Shown: positions 1 to 4,943 of the stretch, piece by piece
How the letters are laid out: each line of letters opens with the position of its first letter
How positions within the stretch are numbered: the first letter of the stretch is position 1
From: Thermoplasmata archaeon
Lineage (GTDB): Archaea > Thermoplasmatota > Thermoplasmata > Thermoplasmatales > Thermoplasmataceae
DNA: 5,830 nucleotides
Assembly: GCA_021826785.1 (NCBI GenBank)
Contig: JAKAYN010000048.1
Coordinates: 1-5,830, forward strand
Reading direction: 5' to 3'
Notes under the pieces: model-generated
Told to the model about the DNA's origin: nothing
The model's input: the letters and a program-made list of their open reading frames with translations, nothing else
Databases searched by the model: none
Translations under genes and position numbers: made by a program

Positions 1-1209
1 TAGACTCGCCCAGAACACTACGGCCCACATCTGATGCTGCCCAACACCAGTTGTCATTATCGCATCTCTTGGCAATGATTCCCTTATTGTCTTTAGTATC
101 TTAAACGGCTTTAATTTTCTATCCTCAACATAGTAAAATTTTTCATAGTAATCTTTTAGCTCTTTTACCCTTTTATTCCACTCTGTTTTTTGTTTTAAAT
201 TATGAACTGGTATCTGTTTTATCATCTCATTTAAGATTGCCTTTGAATCTCCCTGTATTCCTATATCTGGTTTTATCCCCTTCATGAAGTCACCAGGGTC
301 TATGTTTATTTCTATGAATTTCTTACCGGTTTCTTCCATTTCACCGTAAGATGTAAAGGTTCTATCGCTGAGCCTTGCACCGACAACAAGCATAACATCA
401 CTTTCAAGTGCGACCATGCTTGCCTCCGCCTTTCCATAATAGCCCATGGCACCAAGGTAAAGGGGATAATCCGCAGGCATTGATGACTTTCCAGGCAAAG
501 TTGATACAACAGGCATACCGAGCATTTTTGATAGTTCTATTACCTCATCAGTTGCACCAGACCATGCAACACCGGTACCAACAAGCATAACCGGCCTTTC
601 AGCATTTAATAGAAGCGATACGACCTTGGATATCTTTTCTTTGTCAATTATTGTCCTGAACGGTTTGTAATTCAATTTTTTGTTTAAAGCGTTTAAATTA
701 TCAACCTTAGCATTCTGAAGGTCTCTGGGTATATCAACGACAACAGGGCCGGGCCTGCCAGTTGATGCTATGTAAAATGCCTTTTCTATCCAGAACGGTA
801 TTTCCTCAATTGATCTCAGCTGCACCGTGTACTTTGTTACAGGGAACATTATACCAGGAGTATCAGATTCCTGAAATGACATCTTTCCTATGGATGTGCT
901 GTTTACCTGGCCTGTTATGGCAACAACCGGTGACGAATCCTGATATGCAGTTATTAAACCTGTAACAAGGTTTGTGACACCAGGTCCGGACGTTGCTGTG
1001 CATACACCAGGAACTCCAGTTGCCCGGGCATAAGCATCGGCAGCATGCGCGGCAGCCTGTTCATGCCTCATTAATATATGTTTTAGCTCACCGCTCTCAA
1101 CGTCTTCCAAAAAAGCATCGTAAACAGGCATATTGTATAGGCCTGGTATACCAAATATAGCCTTTACTCCCTGCCTTTTAAGTGACTCAACAACAAGCCG
1201 TGATCCCAT
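1..1209 (-). CDS. ilvB: Acetolactate synthase large subunit (partial, N-terminal 403 residues)
   Basis: This is a thiamine diphosphate enzyme that decarboxylates pyruvate and condenses it with pyruvate or 2-ketobutyrate, the first common step of valine, leucine and isoleucine synthesis in the cytosol. The visible translation has the N-terminal PYR domain with RHEQAAAHAADAYARATG (residues 48-65; Glu50 is the catalytic glutamate that activates the cofactor), TSGPGVTNLVTG (73-84), GQVNST (100-105), SFQESD (111-116) and ASTGRPGPVVVDIPRDLQ (148-165). The central FAD-binding-type domain follows, with GTGVAWSGA (211-219) and VVGARLSDRT (275-284), and then the start of the cofactor-binding domain, TTGVGQHQMW (386-395). 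The C-terminal third, with the GDG diphosphate-binding motif, lies beyond the left edge. Departures from the usual pattern are Arg162 where most AHAS have Lys in DIPKD, and MGYYG (255-259) where GMHG is usual. ATG at 1209 is chosen because a Shine-Dalgarno-like GGTGGTCC lies just ahead and an in-frame TAA lies at 1225-1227. No regulatory subunit (IlvN) is visible. Another TPP carboligase is less likely. Confidence 0.9.
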   Translation of the reverse strand, partial: MGSRLVVESLKRQGVKAIFGIPGLYNMPVYDAFLEDVESGELKHILMRHEQAAAHAADAYARATGVPGVCTATSGPGVTNLVTGLITAYQDSSPVVAITGQVNSTSIGKMSFQESDTPGIMFPVTKYTVQLRSIEEIPFWIEKAFYIASTGRPGPVVVDIPRDLQNAKVDNLNALNKKLNYKPFRTIIDKEKISKVVSLLLNAERPVMLVGTGVAWSGATDEVIELSKMLGMPVVSTLPGKSSMPADYPLYLGAMGYYGKAEASMVALESDVMLVVGARLSDRTFTSYGEMEETGKKFIEINIDPGDFMKGIKPDIGIQGDSKAILNEMIKQIPVHNLKQKTEWNKRVKELKDYYEKFYYVEDRKLKPFKILKTIRESLPRDAIMTTGVGQHQMWAVVFWASL

Positions 1210-1214
1210 CACAG

Positions 1215-1224
1215 GGACCACCCC
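1215..1224 (-). promoter_or_regulatory. Shine-Dalgarno site of ilvB
   Basis: On the minus strand GGGGTGGTCC precedes the ATG at 1209 by five bases. Its last eight bases match GGTGATCC, the complement of the archaeal 16S rRNA 3' end, at seven of eight positions. The alternative in-frame GTG at 1219-1221 lies inside this site, which supports the ATG as start. It is the only convincing ribosome binding site in the window. Confidence 0.6.
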
Positions 1225-1282
1225 TTAAAAAACCTGTAGATGTTAGATTAACCTTTTCGCCATGGTGAGATATTGTTAAGCA

Positions 1283-1293
1283 TTATTTAAAAT
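1283..1293 (-). promoter_or_regulatory. Putative TATA box of ilvB
   Basis: The minus strand reads ATTTTAAATAA here, a good archaeal TATA element. Transcription would begin about 25 bases downstream, near 1260, leaving a 5' leader of roughly 50 bases, which agrees with the use of a Shine-Dalgarno site. A second AT-rich candidate (AAAATATAAAAT) lies about 15 bases further upstream. The start site is inferred. Confidence 0.4.
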
Positions 1294-1321
1294 TATCTAT
1301 TTTATATTTTACTATTAGAAC

Positions 1322-1347
1322 AAAAATTTTAAGGCATTTATTAAAAA
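1322..1347 (-). terminator. Putative T-run terminator of the methyltransferase gene
   Basis: After the methyltransferase stop codon the minus strand carries two T5 runs, at 1343-1347 and 1322-1326, without a GC hairpin. Archaeal RNA polymerase can terminate on such oligo-T stretches. In DNA this AT-rich the signal is weak. Confidence 0.3.
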
Positions 1348-1377
1348 TAACATCATTTTTAATATTTTAAATATTAA

Positions 1378-2109
1378 TTATCTCACATTTGTATAGAAAT
1401 AATAGTATCTATAAGACTTTCCCGTGTTCTTATATCTTCTTACAAAATCAGGGTTTCCAAATATATTTATGGCATCATTGCTTTTTTCAAAATTCATTAG
1501 ATAACTGCCATTAATTTTTGATACTAAATTATTCAAATTCCTATATGAATCCAGATTAAAATCGTACCATTTTTTTCCAATGTAGGGTGGATCTATATAA
1601 AAGAATGTATTGTCATTATCGTATTTTTTTATTATTTCCTTATAATCCATGTTTTCAATAATCCATGGTGAAATAATATCTTTTAAATTGTTTAAATTAT
1701 TTATTATTCTTAAAACAAAATTAAATTTTGATCTGTCATATTTTATGTATGTATTTCCCTGGCCACCAAATGTTGTATTTAATAAAAAAAATGTTTTAAA
1801 TGCTTTTTCTGTGCTGTTTCCATTCATTGAATTTATGTTGTATTTATAATAATTGAAAACCTCCCTGTTTTTTAGTGAAATAACCATTCTATAGAATTCA
1901 TTGTAATTGTATTTTATTGTGTTAAAAAGATTGACAAGATCCAAATTTATATCATTGTATACCTTATATTCTGCATTTATGTTTAGTAATACCACGCCAG
2001 ATCCCCCAAAAACATCAATTATTCTATCACACTGTGATTTATTAAAAACCTCATTTATATCTTTAATCAATGATTTTTTTGAACCTGGATATTTTATTAG
2101 TATATTCAT
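1378..2109 (-). CDS. Solitary D12-class DNA adenine-N6 methyltransferase (Dam family)
   Basis: The protein is predicted to transfer methyl from S-adenosylmethionine to N6 of adenine in a short DNA target. Over 243 residues it shows the alpha-class motif order: KYPGSK (residues 6-11, motif X), DVFGGSGVV (32-40, motif I, SAM binding), YNDIN (51-55, with Asp53 in the motif II position), TTFGGQGN (112-119) and FFYIDPPYIG (169-178, with catalytic DPPY at 173-176). It is shorter than E. coli Dam (278 residues), and the usual DHxRL after DPPY is replaced by YRNLNNL, so the target cannot be predicted. ATG at 2109 is preferred over the adjacent TTG at 2110-2112. There is no ribosome binding site, and a TATA-like box about 26 bases upstream suggests a leaderless mRNA. 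By hand count the gene is about 24% GC and the protein about 16% Asn, unlike its neighbours, which suggests horizontal acquisition. No restriction endonuclease is adjacent. It could be an orphan regulatory or protective methylase, or a remnant of a restriction system or virus. Confidence 0.88.
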   Translation of the reverse strand: MNILIKYPGSKKSLIKDINEVFNKSQCDRIIDVFGGSGVVLLNINAEYKVYNDINLDLVNLFNTIKYNYNEFYRMVISLKNREVFNYYKYNINSMNGNSTEKAFKTFFLLNTTFGGQGNTYIKYDRSKFNFVLRIINNLNNLKDIISPWIIENMDYKEIIKKYDNDNTFFYIDPPYIGKKWYDFNLDSYRNLNNLVSKINGSYLMNFEKSNDAINIFGNPDFVRRYKNTGKSYRYYYFYTNVR

Positions 2110-2130
2110 CAATTGTAAAATATTATAAAG

Positions 2131-2141
2131 AAATAAATTTA
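2131..2141 (-). promoter_or_regulatory. Putative TATA box of the methyltransferase gene
   Basis: The minus strand reads TAAATTTATTT, centred about 26 bases before the ATG at 2109. This is the spacing expected if transcription starts at the start codon. A nearer TTTATAATATTT is too close to the ATG for that arrangement. The surrounding sequence is nearly all A and T, so the exact element is uncertain. Confidence 0.4.
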
Positions 2142-2302
2142 TTCATAATACGGAGTTATTTTACAATATATAATATATTATTTATATAATTGCGTCTAAT
2201 TAATTATTTTAGATTATATAAATTTAGAAACTTGAGAAATCAATTTATAACCATCAAATGGCTAAAAACCTTTAAGATATAACAAATTTTAATAATTATA
2301 AT

Positions 2303-2313
2303 CTTTAAATTTA
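2303..2313 (+). promoter_or_regulatory. Putative TATA box of agl3
   Basis: CTTTAAATTTA is the best TATA match upstream of agl3. It would place the transcript start near 2333, giving a leader of about 20 bases. An alternative, TAAATTTTTT at 2321-2330, would give a nearly leaderless transcript. No clear ribosome binding site precedes the ATG at 2353. Confidence 0.35.
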
Positions 2314-2352
2314 ACGATAATAAATTTTTTATTGTAATTTGGATAATGGTCT

Positions 2353-3507
2353 ATGAACGTTTTAATTCTTGGCATTGATGGCTATATAGGATTTCCACTG
2401 GCATTGAGATTTCTCTCAAATGGATACAATGTTTACGGCGCTGATAACTTTTATACAAGAAAGAGGGTAAAGGCCGTCGGTTCAGATACGGCCATACCAA
2501 TAAACACAATGGATGTAAGAGTAAAAAAAGTAAATGAAAAAACAGGCAAGACCATTACATTTTTCAAGGGAAACGTTTCAAATCCAAAATTCATGTATGA
2601 TATTATTAAAAAATCCTCACCAGATGTTATAGTCCATCTTGCAGAGCAGAGATCAGCCCCATATTCCATGATTGGTTTAAGGGAGGCAGTTGAAACTCTT
2701 GATAATAACATAAACAGCACCATGAATTTAATATATGCAGTAAAGGATTTAAAAAGGGATGCGCATATAATAAAGCTTGGTACAATGGGTGAATACGGAA
2801 CACCAAACATAGATATACCAGAAGGATTTTTCGATGTTGAATACCATGGCAGGCACGATTACCTTCCATTTCCAAGATCTGGCCAGTCATGGTATCATCT
2901 AAGCAAGGTGCATGACACAAACAATTTAATGCTTGCAAATAAGATATGGAATTTAACAATTACAGATGTCATGCAGGGTGTTGTCTACGGTACAAGAACA
3001 GAGGAGTTAAACGAATATAAAATGACTACGAGATTTGATATTGACGAAATATACGGTACAGTACTTAATAGATTCGTATCACAGGCGGTTCTTGGCATGC
3101 CTTTGACAGTTTACGGAGCAGGCAATCAGAAGCGTGGCTTTTTAAGTCTTGAGGATAGCATTACGTGCCTTTCATTAATAGCCGAGCATCCTGAAAATGG
3201 ATCTTACAATGTAATAAACCAGTTTGATGAGTATTATTCATTGAATTACCTTGCAGAAAAGGTTAAGGAAAAATATGAGGAGCTTTATGATAAAACCGTT
3301 GAAATTTCACATATTAATAATCCAAGGGTTGAGCTTGATGAGCATTATTATAACCCAGAGCACAAAAAATTATCAAGCCTTGGTTTTAAAAGCAAGATAA
3401 AACTTGATGATGAAATATATAACATTATAAAAGATCTCAACGATAACAGGCTGAGATTAATAAAATTAAAAGACTCAATAATGCCTAAAACCTTCTGGAA
3501 ATCATGA
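2353..3507 (+). CDS. agl3: UDP-sulfoquinovose synthase (Agl3/SQD1 family)
   Basis: This is an extended short-chain dehydrogenase/reductase that converts UDP-glucose and sulfite to UDP-sulfoquinovose using tightly bound NAD, by transient oxidation, dehydration and sulfite addition. The 384 residues match the family length. Seen in order: GIDGYIG at 7-13 (NAD-binding GxxGxxG), Asp31 after the second strand, the SQD1-type KxxGKTITFFKGN stretch near 63-74, LAEQRSAPYSM (96-106), LGTMGEYGTPNIDIPEG (142-158), SWYHLSKVHDTNN (179-191) and QGVVYGTRTEE (208-218). Thr144, Tyr181 and Lys185 correspond to the SQD1 catalytic triad Thr145, Tyr182 and Lys186. The EQRSAPYSM and MGEYGTPNID signatures separate it from ordinary UDP-glucose epimerases. 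In Sulfolobus acidocaldarius, Agl3 makes the sulfoquinovose of the S-layer N-glycan, and a similar cell-surface role is inferred here. The converging nucleotidyltransferase downstream could supply UDP-glucose. Confidence 0.93.
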   Translation: MNVLILGIDGYIGFPLALRFLSNGYNVYGADNFYTRKRVKAVGSDTAIPINTMDVRVKKVNEKTGKTITFFKGNVSNPKFMYDIIKKSSPDVIVHLAEQRSAPYSMIGLREAVETLDNNINSTMNLIYAVKDLKRDAHIIKLGTMGEYGTPNIDIPEGFFDVEYHGRHDYLPFPRSGQSWYHLSKVHDTNNLMLANKIWNLTITDVMQGVVYGTRTEELNEYKMTTRFDIDEIYGTVLNRFVSQAVLGMPLTVYGAGNQKRGFLSLEDSITCLSLIAEHPENGSYNVINQFDEYYSLNYLAEKVKEKYEELYDKTVEISHINNPRVELDEHYYNPEHKKLSSLGFKSKIKLDDEIYNIIKDLNDNRLRLIKLKDSIMPKTFWKS

Positions 3508-4210
3508 CATTTTTATACGTTTTTGCAAGAATTTTATAATATGAGTCAGACGATCCAACGCTGATCCAATCAGATCTTCTTATTTTAATGTATCTTGTTT
3601 CAAAGCCATTTTTAATTGTATTATCTATGGCAGACGTTATATTTTCATTATCAATAAAATCAAAGATTTGAGAATTTAATATGTAAAATGCCGCCATAGC
3701 GTTTCTTCCTATGTATTCTTGTGGTTTCTCAACACATGATTGAACTTTGTTTTTTGATACACCTGCTATTCCATACCTCTCTGGATTATTAACTCGCATA
3801 ATTGCAAGCACCTGGCACTTGTAATTATTATTAATTTTTACAGCGGATCTTATTGATTCATCATTAATTATAATTCCATCACCGGCATTTAAAACAAAGA
3901 AACCATTAATGTAATGTTTTGCAAGGCCCACTGCGTTTCCATATCCAAGAGGTTTTTCCTGGTATATTATCTCGGTTTTATAATCAAGTGAATTGATATA
4001 ATCCATCGTGTAATGATCATTTTTGTTTAAAACCACAAAGAATTTTTCTATTTTAATATTTATGTAAAGTTTATGCATTATCTCATCTATTATTGGCCTA
4101 AGAACTATATTATTGTCTCTTATGCAATAAATCGGTAGCATTTCCTTTCTCATGCCATTCGGTAACCTTGCCCTTGTGCCAAGACCAGCAGCAGTTATTA
4201 ATGCATGCAT
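3485..4210 (-). CDS. Sugar-1-phosphate nucleotidyltransferase (GalU/RfbA-like)
   Basis: The protein is predicted to couple an NTP with a sugar-1-phosphate to give an NDP-sugar and pyrophosphate. The N-terminus has the nucleotide-binding loop AAGLGTRARLP (residues 7-17) followed by RKEMLPI (21-27), whose KEMLP is typical of GalU UTP-glucose-1-phosphate uridylyltransferases. Further on are QEKPLGYGNAVGLAK (84-98), VLNAGDGIII (106-115, with Asp111 in the metal-binding position), NPERYGIAGV (142-151), VEKPQEYIG (160-168) and WISVGSSDSYYK (215-226). At 241 residues it is shorter than GalU (about 300) and has no C-terminal hexapeptide-repeat domain. The segment after KEMLPI, where KPxI is usual, carries a small insertion (YCIRDNNIVLRP). 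ATG at 4210 is supported by a TATA box 25 bases upstream. The stop lies inside agl3, giving a 23-base tail-to-tail overlap. Its place beside agl3 suggests UDP-glucose supply, but dTTP or another sugar cannot be excluded. Confidence 0.85.
   Translation of the reverse strand: MHALITAAGLGTRARLPNGMRKEMLPIYCIRDNNIVLRPIIDEIMHKLYINIKIEKFFVVLNKNDHYTMDYINSLDYKTEIIYQEKPLGYGNAVGLAKHYINGFFVLNAGDGIIINDESIRSAVKINNNYKCQVLAIMRVNNPERYGIAGVSKNKVQSCVEKPQEYIGRNAMAAFYILNSQIFDFIDNENITSAIDNTIKNGFETRYIKIRRSDWISVGSSDSYYKILAKTYKNVMISRRF
3510..3524 (+). terminator. Putative T-run terminator of agl3
   Basis: Two T5 runs (3510-3514 and 3520-3524) follow within about 15 bases of the agl3 stop codon, with no hairpin. They lie inside the 3' coding end of the opposing nucleotidyltransferase gene. 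This fits archaeal oligo-T termination but is not proven. Confidence 0.4.
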
Positions 4211-4226
4211 ATATAGTGATTTAATT

Positions 4227-4240
4227 GATATATTAATTTA
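4227..4240 (-). promoter_or_regulatory. TATA box of the nucleotidyltransferase gene
   Basis: The minus strand reads TAAATTAATATATC, centred about 24 bases before the ATG at 4210, with no ribosome binding site between. This indicates a leaderless transcript. It shares the 76-base divergent intergenic region with the MarC promoter. Confidence 0.5.
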
Positions 4241-4255
4241 TTATTTAACACGAAA

Positions 4256-4269
4256 TTTATTATATATAT
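4256..4269 (+). promoter_or_regulatory. TATA box of the MarC-family gene
   Basis: TTTATTATATATAT is a strong archaeal TATA element centred about 25 bases ahead of the GTG at 4287. The spacing puts the transcript start at or next to that GTG, which supports the non-ATG start and a leaderless mRNA. An ATG at 4268 at the end of the element is out of frame with the gene. Confidence 0.55.
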
Positions 4270-4286
4270 GCTTTTAATACTTAACT

Positions 4287-4886
4287 GTGTCATTAATAAT
4301 TGATTTTCTTAAAGTGTTCATGCCATTGCTTGTTGTAATAGATCCATTCGGCAGTCTTGCGATCTTCGTTTCAATGACTGCAAGTTATAATAAGGATACA
4401 AAGCTATCAATTTCAAGGGACGCAGTTATTTACGGCGGCATAATACTAATTATCTTTGCCGCAATTGGTGAGATTATAATCGAATTTTTTGGTATATCAA
4501 TAGAGGCCCTTGAGATAGCAGGCGGAATAATATTATTATTAATGGGTATAGAAATGGTTCGTGAGGGTGCAAAGCCAGAGTCCTCATCTGGAAGCAAAAA
4601 TCTTGGCATAGTGCCATTTGCAACGCCGTTACTTGCAGGCCCAGGGGCAATCTCACTTGTTATAATATTAATGAAGGGCTCTTTAACAATAAAGATATTT
4701 ACAATAATATCAATTCTGATAGTGCTTGCACTGGTTTATATATTTTTTATATTTTCATCGAAAATATTGGAAATACTTGGTGAAAAGGTTATGACTGCAA
4801 TAACAAGAATATTTGGCCTTTTGCTTGCAGGTTTTGCAATACAGTACTTTCTTGATGCACTAATATCGCTTGGACTTATAAAATAA
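4287..4886 (+). CDS. MarC family integral membrane protein
   Basis: This is a six-helix inner membrane protein of the MarC/UPF0056 family. The family was named from the E. coli mar locus, but its link to antibiotic resistance has not held up. Some archaeal members have been reported to transport small neutral amino acids, so the substrate here is open. The 199 residues have hydrophobic segments at roughly 10-29, 46-69, 73-91, 108-129, 133-157 and 172-197. Family motifs are VVIDPFGSLAIF (16-27), VPFATPLLAGPGAIS (109-123) and the C-terminal TAITRIFGLLLAGFAIQYFLDAL (170-192). The length is typical and complete. GTG at 4287 is chosen because an in-frame TAA lies at 4275-4277, a TATA box is correctly spaced, and the next start (ATG at 4320) would remove the first eleven residues before IDPFG, part of the first helix. 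The gene appears monocistronic, with its own promoter and a T-run after the stop. Confidence 0.9.
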   Translation: MSLIIDFLKVFMPLLVVIDPFGSLAIFVSMTASYNKDTKLSISRDAVIYGGIILIIFAAIGEIIIEFFGISIEALEIAGGIILLLMGIEMVREGAKPESSSGSKNLGIVPFATPLLAGPGAISLVIILMKGSLTIKIFTIISILIVLALVYIFFIFSSKILEILGEKVMTAITRIFGLLLAGFAIQYFLDALISLGLIK

Positions 4887-4900
4887 TTTACTAATAAATA

Positions 4901-4909
4901 TTTTTTCTC
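4901..4909 (+). terminator. Putative T-run terminator of the MarC-family gene
   Basis: A T6 run followed by CTC lies 15 bases after the stop codon and just ahead of the next gene's TATA box. There is no hairpin. The position suggests that the MarC-family and MFS genes are transcribed separately. Confidence 0.45.
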
Positions 4910-4913
4910 TATA

Positions 4914-4926
4914 CATTTATATACAA
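4914..4926 (+). promoter_or_regulatory. TATA box of the MFS transporter gene
   Basis: CATTTATATACAA lies about 25 bases before the ATG at 4944, with no Shine-Dalgarno sequence between (the intervening bases are A-rich). This gives the MFS gene its own promoter and a probable leaderless transcript. Confidence 0.55.
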
Positions 4927-4943
4927 TAGAAAAATACGCAAAT

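Larger units (their letters stand above)
2110..2352. other. AT-rich divergent intergenic region
   Basis: This stretch of about 240 bases separates the divergent methyltransferase and agl3 genes. It is extremely AT-rich, with a perfect ten-base palindrome TAATATATTA at 2171-2180 and several TATA-like elements. A five-codon ATG frame (MAKNL) at 2258-2275 has no supporting signals. I see no credible gene or structured RNA here. It is much longer than the 76-base divergent region at 4211-4286, so it may contain regulator sites or the scar of an insertion. Confidence 0.5.

Noticed and set aside
312..965. Short open frames on both strands inside ilvB (for example 312-509 minus, 408-590 plus, 762-965 plus)
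   Set aside because: They lie within a strongly conserved acetolactate synthase reading frame, and their translations are low-complexity with no recognisable domain.
1361..1375. Inverted repeat AATATTT-T-AAATATT after the methyltransferase gene
   Set aside because: It is made only of A and T in an extremely AT-rich region, so such repeats are expected by chance, and a hairpin would be very weak.
1649..2128. Plus-strand open frames at 1649-1849 and 1907-2128
   Set aside because: Both are antisense shadows of the methyltransferase gene, which has clear catalytic motifs on the minus strand.
2258..2275. Five-codon frame MAKNL upstream of agl3, resembling the MAKRLI frame before ilvB
   Set aside because: The similarity is only the first three codons, neither has a ribosome binding site, and the nearest TATA-like element is too close. 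Chance is the simplest explanation.
2451..2959. Minus-strand open frames at 2451-2810 and 2627-2959
   Set aside because: They lie fully inside agl3, whose whole-length SQD1-family motifs fix the coding frame.
4474..4656. Minus-strand open frame inside the MarC-family gene
   Set aside because: It is antisense to a conserved membrane protein, with no start signals or homology.
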